Source: Cupriavidus sp. EM10 (GTDB taxonomy: Bacteria > Pseudomonadota > Gammaproteobacteria > Burkholderiales > Burkholderiaceae). From it: a stretch of 64,000 bases of DNA. Under the pieces are notes generated by a model. It was not told the DNA's origin. It did no database searches and was given only the letters and a program-made list of their open reading frames with translations. Shown here piece after piece: positions 18,373-28,470 of this stretch. The position numbers and the translations under genes were made by a program. The stretch lies in contig NZ_CP076061.1 of assembly GCF_018729255.1 (NCBI RefSeq), positions 1,364,001 to 1,428,000 of the forward strand. Reading direction: 5' to 3'. Position 1 is the stretch's first letter; each line of letters opens with the position of its first letter.

Positions 18373-19317
18373 TTAGTCCTGAGTGTTCTCACTATAGGCA
18401 CTGTCGCCGCGCATGCGAGGCCAGATTGCCTGCAGCTCGGTCTTGAGGAAGGTCAGCAGGTAGCGCGTGGCCATGGTCTGGTAGCGGTTGGGCATCGTCA
18501 GCATGTAGAGCTTGCTGCCGAACACGCTGATGCGGTAGTCCGCCAGCAGCGGGACCAGCGTGCCGTCCGCCAGGTCCTTGCCCACCGCATAGAGCGGAAA
18601 GATGCCGATCCCCAGCCCGCTGACCACGGCGTCCTTCAGGAAGGCGAAGTTCTCGGAACTCAGCGTGGGCGCCAGCACCACCTGTTCGCGCTCGCCGGTG
18701 GCGTGGCGGATACCCGAGGCCTTCAGCTTCTGGCCGATCGGTGATGCGCAGACGATGGCATGGGCGGCCAGGTCATCCAGCATCGCCGGCTTCGGCCGGC
18801 CCGCCAGATAGGCCGGCGCGCCGCAGACGATCCAGTCGACCGTGCCGATCTCGGTGGCCACTACCGAATCGGGCGGCGTGGAGATGATACGCAGCGCCAC
18901 TTCCACATCCTCCGACACCAGGTTGTGGATGCGGTTGTCGAACACCACGTCCAGCGTGATGTCGGGGTAGCGCTGCTTGAACTGCACCAGCAGCGGCGAC
19001 AGCATGGCGTGCCCCAGGCCGGTGGGTACCGACAGCCGCACATGGCCCTGCAGGCTCTTGCCCATGCTGCTGATCAGCGCATTGGCGGCGGCCACCTCGC
19101 CCAGGATATTGCGGCCATGCTCGTAGAGCCCGGCGCCTACGGGGGTAGGTTCCACGTGGCGCGTGGTCCGGCGCAGCAGTTGCACGCCCAGTTCTTCCTC
19201 CAGCGCCTTCAGGTGGTAGCTGACATTGGCGCGCGTCATCTTGAGCTTGCGCGCGGCGGCGCTGAGGTTGCCGGCGTCGACGATATCGACGAACAGGCGC
19301 AGGGCGTTGAGGTCCAT
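18373..19317 (-). CDS. LysR-family transcriptional regulator
   Basis: A 314-residue LysR regulator starting MDLNALRLFVDIV. The helix-turn-helix at residues 15-40 reads GNLSAAARKLKMTRANVSYH. The effector domain carries GHVRLSVPTGLGHAMLSPLL and SGLGIGIFPLYAV. The gene lies downstream of, and in the same direction as, the MFS transporter at 19392-20704, but a terminator-like hairpin at 19339-19360 separates them. Its target is therefore uncertain; the transporter is the obvious candidate. Confidence 0.88.
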   Translation of the reverse strand: MDLNALRLFVDIVDAGNLSAAARKLKMTRANVSYHLKALEEELGVQLLRRTTRHVEPTPVGAGLYEHGRNILGEVAAANALISSMGKSLQGHVRLSVPTGLGHAMLSPLLVQFKQRYPDITLDVVFDNRIHNLVSEDVEVALRIISTPPDSVVATEIGTVDWIVCGAPAYLAGRPKPAMLDDLAAHAIVCASPIGQKLKASGIRHATGEREQVVLAPTLSSENFAFLKDAVVSGLGIGIFPLYAVGKDLADGTLVPLLADYRISVFGSKLYMLTMPNRYQTMATRYLLTFLKTELQAIWPRMRGDSAYSENTQD

Positions 19318-19338
19318 GACAAGGCTGGCGCGGAAATG

Positions 19339-19360
19339 AAAAAGGGGCCCGAAGGCCCCC
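19339..19360 (-). terminator. Rho-independent terminator after the MFS gene
   Basis: On the minus strand GGGGCC and GGCCCC arms enclose TTCG, followed by TTTTT (plus-strand A-run 19339-19343). It is placed between the MFS transporter stop and the LysR start. Confidence 0.75.
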
Positions 19361-19391
19361 AGTTTGCCATGGCGGCAGGCGTGCGAGCGCC

Positions 19392-20704
19392 TTAGTGCTC
19401 GTGATGCAGGTACTTCGCCTGGCGCGGCAGCCGCAGGCTGACCAGGAAGGCGATGACCATCATGCCGGTGACATACCAGTAGAACACGTTCTCGTGGCCC
19501 ACCGACTTCAGGCCCAGCGCCACGTACTCGGCCGTGCCGCCGAACAGCGCGTTGGCGATGGCGTAGGCCAGGCCCACGCCCAGCGCGCGTACCTCGGGCG
19601 GAAACATCTCGGCCTTCACGATGCCGCTGATCGACGTGTAGAAGCTGACGATGGCCAGTGCCACGCAGATCAGCAGGCCGGCCATTTCGGGGCTGGACAC
19701 CGTCTTCAGCGCGGTCAGGATCGGTACCGTGGCCAGGGCGCCCAGCGCGCCGAACAGCAGCATGTTGGTGCGGCGGCCGATGCGGTCCGACAGCGCGCCG
19801 AAGAACGGCTGCATGCACATGTAGAGGAACAGGCAGACCGTCATCACGTAGCTGGTGGTCTTGATCGGCAGGTGGGCCGTGTTGACCAGAAACTTCTGCA
19901 TGTACGTGGTGAACGTGTAGAAGATCAGCGAGCCGCCGGCCGTATAGCCCAGCACGGTGAAGAACGCCGCCTTGTGATGGCGGAAGATCTCGGTCACGGT
20001 GCCCGCTTCCTTGCTGTTGCGCTGCTGCGCCGTGGTGGTCTCATGCAGCGTGCGGCGCAGCAACAGGGCCACCACGGCCGTGATGGCACCCACCACGAAC
20101 GGGATGCGCCAGCCATAGGATTTCAGGTCGGCCTCGGTCAGCAGCTGTTCCAGGATCACGATCACCAGCACGGCCAGCAGTTGGCCGCCGATCAGCGTCA
20201 CGTACTGGAACGATGAGAAGAAGCCGCGCCGGCCCTTGAGCGCCACTTCGCTCATGTATGTGGCGGTGGTGCCGTATTCGCCGCCGACCGACAGGCCCTG
20301 CAGCAGGCGGGCCAGCAGCAGCAGCGCCGGCGCCCAGTTGCCGATGGTCTCGTAGGTGGGCAGGCAAGCGATCAGCAGCGAGCCAAAGCACATCATGACC
20401 ACCGAGATCAGCAGCGAATTCTTGCGGCCGTTGCGGTCCGCGATGCGGCCGAACAGCCAGCCGCCGATCGGACGCATCAGGAAGCCCGCCGCGAACACGC
20501 CGGCGGTGTTCAGCAACTGCGCCGTGGGGTCGCCCTTCGGAAAGAAGGCCGGCGCGAAATAGATCGCGCTGAAGGCATAGATATAGAAGTCGAACCATTC
20601 CACGAGGTTGCCCGACGACGCGGCCACGATGGCAAAGACGCGCTTTCTGGTTTCTTCGGGGACGGTGCCGTGCCGGTGACGGCGGAGGAGGCGATGTCTG
20701 TCAT
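19392..20704 (-). CDS. MHS-family MFS transporter (KgtP/ProP-like), N-terminal frameshift as read
   Basis: A metabolite:H+ symporter of about 437 residues with 12 membrane segments. The MHS signatures are clear: [60 protein letters not shown] and the late [16 protein letters not shown]. The best start is ATG 20704 behind AGAAGG, giving [15 protein letters not shown]. That frame, however, is one base off from the transporter body, which enters at [14 protein letters not shown]. The slip lies at about 20655-20665, at a run of four C on the coding strand, where a fifth C would restore one frame. Likely substrates are dicarboxylates, proline/betaine or similar acids. Confidence 0.85.
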
Positions 20705-21088
20705 AGGACCTTCTGTTCTTGGCTTGGCGGCGGGGATGCCGCTGCATAACGGACGAGGAAAGCGAGGTGCGGCGGGACTGGCGAAACCGCCATGCCGGTC
20801 GGGGGCGTCGCACGTCGGGCCCGTGTGCCCGTCTAGCGTAGCGTGGAACGGCCGGGTAGCCCAAGGGGCTCGCTTTCGATTTTGCAGCACGCCTGTTGCA
20901 AATGCCTTGCCACCCATGGCTTTGCGGGCCATTGTCCGATCGTGTGGACACAGTTTTTACAAAGTGCCCCGTCCGGGCATGAAAATCCTGACGGGTTTGG
21001 CCTCCGTCACTGGGCCAGCTTGCATGGGCCCAACGGCTGCGCAATGATGCAGGTCGATTCCAAAACCGTGCCGTTCAACGCCTCGTCA
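20705..21088. other. Divergent intergenic region, nothing decisive
   Basis: About 380 bases separate the MFS gene from a small secreted protein gene. I see a TTTGCA...TGCAAA inverted repeat around 20880-20902 and a short TGCCC/GGGCA hairpin near 20963, either of which could be regulatory. No convincing gene or promoter was found. Confidence 0.3.
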
Positions 21089-21421
21089 ATGTCCTATCCG
21101 CGCTTCCTGCCATGCCTGCTGGCACCCTTGCTATGGCTGCCCGCCACGGCCGCCCTTGCCGAGGGCGACCCCAATCTCGTGCAGTGCCAGCGCATCAACC
21201 AGGCGCAACTGCGATCGGCATCCGAGGAAACGTTGCTGTTCCTGCGCTGCCGGGCACGGCAAATTTCGTACGACGCACCCCGGCTGCGGGGCGTGACGCA
21301 GAAATTCCGCGATGACCTGGTATTTGCCTGCCTGGACCAGGCCGACGAGATCGAGCATCAACTGCGAGTGGGCCACGGCTATACGCGCGAGACGCTGGCA
21401 CGCAAGAAATGCGACCAATAA
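21089..21421 (+). CDS. Small secreted protein of unknown function
   Basis: A 110-residue protein with a clear signal peptide (MSYPRFLPCLLAPLLWLPA, cleavage after TAALA). The mature part of about 85 residues has four cysteines (VQCQR, FLRCR, FACLD, KKCDQ), consistent with two disulfides in the periplasm. In-frame ATGs at 21044 and 21047 would add 14-15 residues before the signal peptide and are less likely. I do not recognise a family. It is divergent from the MFS transporter. Confidence 0.6.
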   Translation: MSYPRFLPCLLAPLLWLPATAALAEGDPNLVQCQRINQAQLRSASEETLLFLRCRARQISYDAPRLRGVTQKFRDDLVFACLDQADEIEHQLRVGHGYTRETLARKKCDQ

Positions 21422-21437
21422 AGCCTCTTTTGCGATT

Positions 21438-21483
21438 GTCAAATTATCTTGACGGTTCTGTCCAAGTTGACGTGGATTGTCAA
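21438..21483. promoter_or_regulatory. Cluster of GTCAA/TTGAC half-sites upstream of an acyl-CoA dehydrogenase
   Basis: GTCAA (21438-21442) with TTGAC (21449-21453) forms one inverted repeat with a 6-base spacer. TTGAC (21467-21471) with GTCAA (21479-21483) forms a second with a 7-base spacer. Four half-sites within 46 bases, ending 59 bases before the next start codon, suggest an operator for a dimeric regulator. The regulator is not identified. Confidence 0.45.
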
Positions 21484-21542
21484 AATTGATAGTCGGCGTA
21501 CCATTGGCGGCCATTGTTGTCGTGACTCACCCGGAGACTGCC

Positions 21543-22699
21543 ATGGCCCTCGACGCCGAATCCTTTTCCCTGCTGCGCGCCTCGGTGCAGCGTTTCATCG
21601 ATGAGCGCCTGAAGCCGGCCGAAGATACCCTCGAGGAAATCGATGACGTGCCGGCCGACATCGTGGCCGACATGAAGGAGATGGGCCTGTTCGGCATCTC
21701 CATCCCGGAAAACTACGGTGGCATCGGCCTGTCGATGTCGCAGGAATGCGATGTCGTCTATGACCTCGGCCATACGGCGTTCGCGTTCCGCTCGGTCTTC
21801 GGCACCAACGTGGGCATCGGCTCGCAGGGCATCCTGATGGATGGCACCGAGGAACAGAAGCAGACGTACCTGCCCAAGATCGCCAGCGGCGAACTGGTCA
21901 TCTCGTTCGCGCTGACCGAGCCGAATGCCGGTTCGGACGCCGCATCGCTGCAAACCCGTGCCGAACTCGACGGCGACCACTACGTAATCAACGGCACCAA
22001 GCGCTTCATCACCAACGCGCCGCGCGCCGGCGCCTTCACGCTGATGGCCCGCACGGGCGGCCAGGGCGCGTCGGGCATCTCGTCGTTCATCATCCCGGCC
22101 GATACCCCGGGCATCTCGCTGGGCAAGCCGGACAAGAAGATGGGCCAGCGCGGCACCAAGACCTGCGACGTGGTGCTGGAGAACGTGCGCGTGCCGGCCG
22201 CCAACATCATCGGCGGCGTGCCGGGCGTGGGCTTCAAGACCGCCATGAAGGTGCTGGACCGTGGCCGCCTGCATATCTCGGCGCTGGCTTGCGGCATGGC
22301 ACATCGCCTGATTACCGACGCCGTGGCCTACGCCAAGGAACGCAAGCAGTTCGGCAAGCCGATTGGCGACTTCCAACTGATCCAGGCCATGCTGGCCGAC
22401 AGCCAGGCCGAGCTGTACGCGGGCCTGTCGATGGTGCGCGACTGCGCGCAGCGCTACGATGCCAAGCCCGCCGGCCAGAGCGACCCGAGGTCAGCATGCT
22501 GGCGTCCTGCACCAAGATGTTCTGTACCGAAATGGTAGGCCGCGTGGCCGACCGCGCCGTGCAGATCCACGGTGGCGCCGGCTACATCGCCGAATACAAG
22601 GCCGAACGGTTCTACCGCGACGTGCGCCTGCTGCGCCTTTACGAAGGCACCACGCAAATCCAGCAACTGATCATCGCCAAGCAACTGCTGCGCGACTGA
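21543..22699 (+). pseudogene. Acyl-CoA dehydrogenase (short/medium type), frameshifted as read
   Basis: A flavin acyl-CoA dehydrogenase of normal family length (385 residues) if one missing base is restored. ATG 21543 follows CCGGAGAC. Signatures are SFALTEPNAGSDAASLQTRA near residue 125, KRFITNAPRAG, GIDDpositions expected in GQRGTKTCDVVLENV, and ERKQFGKPIGDFQLIQAM. At about 22484-22490 (CGACCCGAGG) the frame slips. The C-terminus EVSMLASCTKMFCTEMVG, with the cofactor loop QIHGGAGYIAEY and the catalytic-Glu region RLYEGTTQIQQLI, lies in another frame ending at 22699. Without the fix the product stops at 22538 and lacks the catalytic Glu. Confidence 0.85.
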
Positions 22700-22763
22700 A
22701 GCGACTGAAGCGACTGAAGCGACCGAAGCGACTGATGCGACTGATGCGGCCGACGCCGCCGAC
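22692..22763 (+). repeat. 9-bp tandem repeat across the acyl-CoA dehydrogenase stop codon
   Basis: About eight copies of a 9-base unit, GCGACTGAA and variants (GCGACCGAA, GCGACTGAT, GCGGCCGAC), begin in the last two codons of the acyl-CoA dehydrogenase and run into the intergenic region. Because the unit contains TGA in frame, the stop codon is itself repeated several times. Confidence 0.9.
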
Positions 22764-22800
22764 GATGGCGGCGGACTGAACCGAGGGGACAGGAGACAGG

Positions 22801-23310
22801 ATGGGCAAGATCCAGGTTGCGGCCCCAAAGGGAATGGGGAAGGAAATGAGGGTGGCCACTGCTGACCAAGGCCCCGTGCATCGGCTGCGCGCCGTGGTGG
22901 CCACGTACCGCACGGCGTTGCAGGCCTACACGCTGGTCGTGTCGGCTGACACGTTGATGGCGCTCTCGAACGGCCCGGAGCCCGCGCATTCGGCGCGCGA
23001 CTATCGCGCCCAGGCGCATCTGGACCGCCTGCGCCATGCCGTCCACGATTGCGGACTGGCGCTGCCCAGCGCCATCGTCGTGGCCGTGGCCGGCGGCACC
23101 ATGCGCTGCGAATGCGACCACCTCTATTCGCTCGACCTCGATCCGCGTGCCGGCGACAGCCTGATCGTGCTCGACGGCTATGACCGCCTGGCGGAGCTGG
23201 TGAACAGCGGACGCGGGCAAATCAAGACGCTGGTCACGGCGGTTCTGTGCTCCAACGTGTCAACCGCCGCCGAACCCCCACGCCCGCCACCGAAGCCGAC
23301 TGCGCGGTGA
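22801..23310 (+). CDS. Hypothetical protein
   Basis: A 169-residue protein with a good ribosome site (ACAGGAGACAGG just before ATG). It is predicted soluble, with a basic N-terminus, a helical middle (RLRAVVATYRTALQAYTLV) and a more beta-like second half with cysteines in TMRCECDHLYSLDLD; the tail is proline-rich. I do not recognise a family. It follows the acyl-CoA dehydrogenase and its tandem repeat in the same direction and may be co-transcribed. Confidence 0.6.
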   Translation: MGKIQVAAPKGMGKEMRVATADQGPVHRLRAVVATYRTALQAYTLVVSADTLMALSNGPEPAHSARDYRAQAHLDRLRHAVHDCGLALPSAIVVAVAGGTMRCECDHLYSLDLDPRAGDSLIVLDGYDRLAELVNSGRGQIKTLVTAVLCSNVSTAAEPPRPPPKPTAR

Positions 23311-23392
23311 TGCACGTGTCGGCGGCCGCGCGCTGGGCCGGCGCAACGCGCGTCTGGCAATAAGCCTGCCGTGAAGTCACGCCGGTCCGGGC

Positions 23393-23764
23393 TTACGCCC
23401 AGATCGTGTCGACTTCGCGCAGCAGGTGGCCCGCCAGGATGTAGTCGCCAAGGCGCGATGCCTTGGCCTCCAAGTCCAGCAGATCCCGATCCGCCAGCAG
23501 GCCCAGGTCGAACTGGCAGTACAGGTTGCGCTGCCGGAACGTGGTCTTGGGCCGGCCCAGCCCTTCTTCCAGGGCCTCGCGGGAGCGCACGGCGATACTT
23601 TCCTGCCCCCGATATTGCACCTTGATGCCGCGCTTCTCGCCAAGCCGGCCGAGCTCGATGGCGTCCTGCCATCCGTTCTCGTAATCCAGCTCCAGCCCTA
23701 GCGCCTGCTCCGAGGCCAGAAGCCTGAGCGCTTCCGCCTTGCTGCCAGCTCGCACAATTGACAT
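23393..23764 (-). CDS. Hypothetical protein
   Basis: A 123-residue soluble protein. The ATG at 23764 is preceded by GAGGTG at proper spacing. The sequence is mixed helical with many charged residues (SREALEEGLGRPKTTFRQRN, then LLDLEAKASRLGDYILAGHL). I do not recognise a family or active site. It lies between the convergent upstream hypothetical gene and the M16 protease, which reads in the same direction and stops 72 bases before... its position gives no functional clue. Confidence 0.55.
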   Translation of the reverse strand: MSIVRAGSKAEALRLLASEQALGLELDYENGWQDAIELGRLGEKRGIKVQYRGQESIAVRSREALEEGLGRPKTTFRQRNLYCQFDLGLLADRDLLDLEAKASRLGDYILAGHLLREVDTIWA

Positions 23765-23836
23765 CTACACCTCAAGTCTCCAGAAGTACTGTATGAATAT
23801 ACAGTGATCGGCAGCTTGTCTCAAGGGCTGCGTGCT

Positions 23837-26725
23837 TCAAGGCTTGCTCGCATCGGGGGACGCTGCCGCCGCCGTCGGGCCGGCTTCGGCGGGCGCCGCC
23901 GCTGGCGCCCCGGTGGCCGTGCCGAAATCGCCTGCAAACGCCTGCGTGAGCATGGCCGGGCCCAGATACCGGCGGATCGCGGCGTTGACCGCCGCCGGCG
24001 TGGCCGTGCGGATGGCTTCCTCGATTGCCGCCGTGTGGGCCATGGTCCGGCCCAGGTAGGCCTGGTTGGCCAGCGCGCCGGCCAGCGCGCCGTCGCGCGT
24101 CCGGCTCACGATGCCCTGTTGCAGCAGGCCGCTGGCGGCTTCCGCCAGTTCGGCCGCCGTAATGCCGTCGCGGATAAAGCGTGCCATTTCCTCGTCGACG
24201 GCCTTGCGCAGGCGGGGCAGGTTCTGCGGGGCATAGGCCGCCCACAGCCCGAAGCGGCCCGCGCGGTCGAGGGCGCCAATCGACAGCGAGCTGGACACCC
24301 CATAGCTGATGCCGTCGACCTGGCGCAGGCGGTCGGCCAGCCGGCTGCGCATGCCGGTGCCGCCAAACACGCGGCTCGCGATCAGCATCAGCGGATAGTC
24401 GGGCGAGTCGCTGACCAGATCCACGGGCTGCGACGCCAGATAGACCGCATTCGCCTTGCCGGGCGTATCGAGCGTGAATTCGTTGGCCGGAATGGCCACG
24501 AACGGGCGGTCCACCCGTTCGAACGGCACCTGGGCCCGCCAGTCGCCAAACAGGAATTCGGCCTGCCGGACCGCGTCATTGGCGTCGAAATCGCCAACAA
24601 TCGCCAGCTGCGCATGCTCGGCGCCATAAAAGCGCGCATGAAAGTCGCGCAGGTCGGTCGCCGAAACGGATCGCAATTCGGCCACGCTTTCGTCGAACGT
24701 GGGCGTGTAGCGCGGGTCGCCGCCCGGGTAAGGGTTGCCGTAGCGCCCCAGGGCGTTCGGCGCCAGCGCGTTGGGCTGCTTGCGCTGGCTCTCGATGCCG
24801 GCGATGCTGCTGGCCCGCAATGTCTCCAGTTCGTTGCCGGGGAAGGTCGGCAGGCGCAGCACCGTGCGCAGCAGCGCCAGCAGGTCGGGCAGGTATTCGC
24901 GCCGCGTGTCGAAGCGGACGGTCACCCGTTCGTCGCTGCCGGAAATCGAGACGTTGGCTTTCAGCGCCTCGAAACGGTCGGCGATCTGCTGCCGCGTGAA
25001 CGCGCCCGCGCCACGGTCGAGCATGGCGCCGGTCAGCGATCCCACCGAACCCTTGCCCCGCAGCGCCTCCAGGTTGCCGATGCGCAGGATCAGCGTGCCG
25101 TTGACCGCGCCGCCGCGTGTGGGCTTGGGCAGCAACGCCAGTTGCATGCCATTGGGCAGCGTCTGGCGCACCGTATGCGCGTCGATATTGGCCGGGCTTG
25201 GATCGAACGCCGCCACCGCCTGCGCGGCCGGCTTGCCCGTGTAGTGCTGAGTCAGCGCGGCCAGGTCGGGCGCGGCGGGAATGGCGGCCAGTTGCGGCTT
25301 GTCGCCCGGCACGAACTCGCCCACGGTGCGGTTGGCGGGCCGGAAGTAGTTCTCGGCCACGCGCTGCACGTCGGCCCGGGTGGTGGTTTCCACCCGGTCG
25401 CGGTTGATGAAGAACAGCCGCCAGTCGCCCTTGGCAATAGCGCCGGACAGCGCCACGCCATAGGCGGCCGGATCGTTCAGCGTTTTCTCGTAGGCATTGC
25501 GCAGCCTGACGCGCGCGCGCTCGACCTCCTCCTCGGTGACCGGCTGCGCCCCGACACCTTCCACCGTGGCGATCAGCGCGTCGCGCACGGGCCCGATCGG
25601 GCGATCCTTGCTGGTGCCCGCCGCAAACTGGATCACGCCCGGGTCCTTCATCGACGTGAAGAACGATCCCTGCCAGGCCGCCTTGCGGGTGTCCACGAGG
25701 CTGCGCTCCAGCCGGCCGCCCGGCGTGTCCGCCAGGATCACCGCCAGCATGTCCAGCGCCGTGATGTCGGCGTGCGCGCCCGGTGCCACGTGATACATCG
25801 TGGCCACGATGCTGCTGTCGCCGGGCCGCACCAGCGTCAGTTCGCGCGCGCCTTCCTGTGCTGGCTCGACCGTGTATTCGGACGGCAGCACGCGCGTCGG
25901 CCGCGGAATCGCCCCGAAAGCCTGTTCGATCCGGGCCAGCGTGCGCGCCGGGTCGAACTGTCCGGTCACCACCAGCACCGCGTTGTCGGGCTGGTAGTAA
26001 CGACGATAAAACGCCTGCAGGTTGTCGATGCCCACGCGCTCCACGTCGCTGCGTGCGCCGATCACGGCCTTGCTGTAGTTGTGCCAGCGGTAGGCGGCCG
26101 CGTACATCTGCTGCTGCAGCATGCGCATGGGATTGTTCTCGCCAATCTCCATTTCGTTGCGCACCACGGTCATCTCGCTGTCCAGGTCCTTGCGCGCGAC
26201 GAAGCTGTTGACCATGCGGTCGGCCTCCATGCGCAGGGCCCAGTCGAGGTTGTCCTCGCTGGCCGCGAAGGTCTCGAAGTAATTGGTCCGGTCCTGGTTC
26301 GTGGTGCCGTTGTACTGCATGCCGCGCCGCGCGAATTCGGTGGGAATGGTCTTGCCCGGCAGCGACGGCGTGCCCTTGAACAGCAGGTGTTCGAGCAGGT
26401 GCGCCATGCCCGTTTCGCCGTAGTTCTCATGACGGCTGCCCACCAGGTAGGTCATGTTGACCGTGGTGGTGGGCTGCGCGTCGTCGGGCGCCAGCAGGAT
26501 GCGCAATCCGTTGGGCAGCCGGTATTCGGTAATGCCTTCGACGGTGGTGACCGGCGTGGCGCGCGCCACGGGCGCGACGGCCGGCGGCGCCAGCGGGCCG
26601 GTGCGCGCGGCTTCGGCGGCGGGCATGGTCAGGCCGCAGACGATGGCCAGGGCAGCGGCGGCAATACCCGTCAGGCGGTTCATGTGGTTCATGTGGGTCG
26701 GGCGGACAGCGGAACGACGATCCAT
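23837..26725 (-). CDS. M16-family zinc metallopeptidase (pitrilysin-like), exported
   Basis: A 962-residue protein with two M16 halves. The start ATG 26725 has GGAG at good spacing; the next in-frame ATGs (26692, 26683) lack a ribosome site. A signal peptide lies at about residues 12-40 (MNHMNRLTGIAAAALAIVCG), ending AAEA. The zinc-binding inverted motif HLLEH is at residues 109-113, with the downstream Glu in TVVRNEMEIGENNPM. The second half lacks HxxEH, as is usual. It likely degrades peptides in the periplasm. Confidence 0.92.
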   Translation of the reverse strand: MDRRSAVRPTHMNHMNRLTGIAAAALAIVCGLTMPAAEAARTGPLAPPAVAPVARATPVTTVEGITEYRLPNGLRILLAPDDAQPTTTVNMTYLVGSRHENYGETGMAHLLEHLLFKGTPSLPGKTIPTEFARRGMQYNGTTNQDRTNYFETFAASEDNLDWALRMEADRMVNSFVARKDLDSEMTVVRNEMEIGENNPMRMLQQQMYAAAYRWHNYSKAVIGARSDVERVGIDNLQAFYRRYYQPDNAVLVVTGQFDPARTLARIEQAFGAIPRPTRVLPSEYTVEPAQEGARELTLVRPGDSSIVATMYHVAPGAHADITALDMLAVILADTPGGRLERSLVDTRKAAWQGSFFTSMKDPGVIQFAAGTSKDRPIGPVRDALIATVEGVGAQPVTEEEVERARVRLRNAYEKTLNDPAAYGVALSGAIAKGDWRLFFINRDRVETTTRADVQRVAENYFRPANRTVGEFVPGDKPQLAAIPAAPDLAALTQHYTGKPAAQAVAAFDPSPANIDAHTVRQTLPNGMQLALLPKPTRGGAVNGTLILRIGNLEALRGKGSVGSLTGAMLDRGAGAFTRQQIADRFEALKANVSISGSDERVTVRFDTRREYLPDLLALLRTVLRLPTFPGNELETLRASSIAGIESQRKQPNALAPNALGRYGNPYPGGDPRYTPTFDESVAELRSVSATDLRDFHARFYGAEHAQLAIVGDFDANDAVRQAEFLFGDWRAQVPFERVDRPFVAIPANEFTLDTPGKANAVYLASQPVDLVSDSPDYPLMLIASRVFGGTGMRSRLADRLRQVDGISYGVSSSLSIGALDRAGRFGLWAAYAPQNLPRLRKAVDEEMARFIRDGITAAELAEAASGLLQQGIVSRTRDGALAGALANQAYLGRTMAHTAAIEEAIRTATPAAVNAAIRRYLGPAMLTQAFAGDFGTATGAPAAAPAEAGPTAAAASPDASKP

Positions 26726-26863
26726 GCATACTCCAGAAGCGGCGCGCCTCGCCGCGGATGCGCAGATTCTAGCCCCAGCGGCGCGCCGTGCAACGCGGTC
26801 GACCGCACTTTCAGAATTGGGCCCAAACTGGCCTCGTAGTTCGTCCAAAAGGGTTCGAGGAGA

Positions 26864-28470
26864 ATGTCCGATTCCAGCGTATTCGAGGCGCCGCCCTGGC
26901 GTACGATGCAGGCCATGGAACTCGATCCCGATACCTGCTACAAGGCCGTTGCATCACACGACCGCCGCTTCGACGGACGCTTCTTCGTGGGCGTGTCGTC
27001 GACGGGCGTGTACTGCCGGCCGATCTGCGCGGTGCGCACGCCGAAGCGCGAAAACTGCACGTTCTACGAGTCCGCCGCGGCTGCGGAAAAGCATGGCTTC
27101 CGGCCATGCCTGCGGTGTCGGCCGGAACTGGCTCCGGGCCATGGCCTGGCGGATATCTCCGGGCGTCTGGCGCAAGCCGCCGCCACGCTGATCGACGAAG
27201 GCTTCATGGCCGGCGCTGGCGTGGCCCAGCTGGCCGCGCGCATCGGCGTGACGGAACGCCACCTGCGGCGGCTGTTCGACGCCGAGTTCGGCGTATCGGT
27301 GCATGAATACGCGCAGACGCAAAAGCTGCTGCTGGCCAAGCGCCTGCTGACCGACACCACGCTGCCGGTGACAGAAGTGGCGCTGGCGGCGGGCTTCGGC
27401 AGCGTGCGGCGCTTCAATGACGTGCTCAAGGACCGCTATGGCCTGACGCCGCTGGCGATGCGCAAGCGCGCGGCCGATGGCATGGCCGATCGCCTGGTTT
27501 CGAACTCGGATATCGGCCGCCGCTGGCCTGGGCCGAATGGCTGCGCTTCCTGGCCGTGCGGGCCGTCGACGGCATCGACCAGTGCCACGGCGCGGTCTAC
27601 ACGCGCTCGATTGCGATTGATGCGGGCGGCCATCGCCACCTGGGCTGGGTGCGGCTCGAACATGTGCCCAAGCGCACCGTGGTGCGGGTGACGTTGTCCG
27701 GATCGCTGGCGCACGTGATTCCGCAGGCGCTGGGCAAGGTGCGCCGCCTGTGCGACCTGGGCTGCCGGCCCGATATCGTCGACGCGCACCTGGGCGAACT
27801 GGCGGCGGGTACGCCGGGCATGCGCCTGCCGGGCACGTTCGACGGGCTGGAAATCGCCGTGCGGGCCATCGTCGGACAGGTGATTTCGGTGGTCCAGGCG
27901 CGTCGCATCCTGGCCAGGCTGGTGTGTATCGCCGGCGAGCCGTTGCCGGCGGAAGCCCTGTCGGGCCTGGTGCAGCCAACCGGCGACGACGGCCCGGCGC
28001 CCGTGACGCATGTCTTTCCGACCGCGCAGGCGCTGGCCGGGCTGCCCGATGCCGATTACCAGGCGGCCGGCGTGTCGGTGACGAAGGTGCGCGCGATCCG
28101 GGCGCTGGCGCGGCAGGTGGCGGCCGGCGAGATCCGGCTGGACCCGCACGCGGCGCCCGAAGACACGGTGGCGTGGCTTTGCGCGATCGACGGCATCGGC
28201 GACTGGACGGCGCAATACGTGGCCATGCGCGCGCTGGGCTGGCCCGACGCGTTTCCGGGCACCGACTACGCGCTACGCAAGGTGCTGGACGTCAGCACCG
28301 TGCGGGCGATGCAGGCCAGGACCGCGCAATGGGCGCCGTGGCGGGCCTATGCGGCGATCCACCTGTGGCATCGCTACGAGCAGATCAAGGATGGGGTGCT
28401 GGCAACAGACGCCGGCATCGACAGCAAAGACAGCAACGACACTCAGGACAGCGAGGAGCAAGCAGCATGA
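26864..28470 (+). pseudogene. Ada-AlkA fusion: regulator plus 3-methyladenine DNA glycosylase, frameshifted as read
   Basis: A bifunctional alkylation-repair protein, 535 residues if one missing base is restored. Part 1 is the Ada N-terminal domain with zinc-binding Cys51, Cys55, Cys82 and Cys85 (YCRPICAVRTP, FRPCLRCRPE), which repairs methylphosphotriesters. Part 2 is an AraC-type helix-turn-helix (GVAQLAARIGVTERHLRRLF). Part 3 is AlkA with the helix-hairpin-helix core LCAIDGIGDWTAQYVAMRAL. The frame slips at about 27495-27505 (GGTTTCGAAC), where one more base would give LGYRPPLAWAEWLRFLAV in frame. The stop overlaps the ogt start as ATGA. The C-terminal tail (DSKDSNDTQDSEE) comes from 9-base repeats. 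Confidence 0.88.

Noticed and set aside
22692..22763. Translation of the 9-bp repeat as an ATE/ATD peptide extension of the acyl-CoA dehydrogenase
   Set aside because: In the corrected frame the first unit supplies a stop (CGC GAC TGA) and the protein ends at the normal family length.
23804..26839. 1011-codon plus-strand open frame
   Set aside because: It mirrors the M16 protease; the translation is Arg/His/Gly-rich without motifs.
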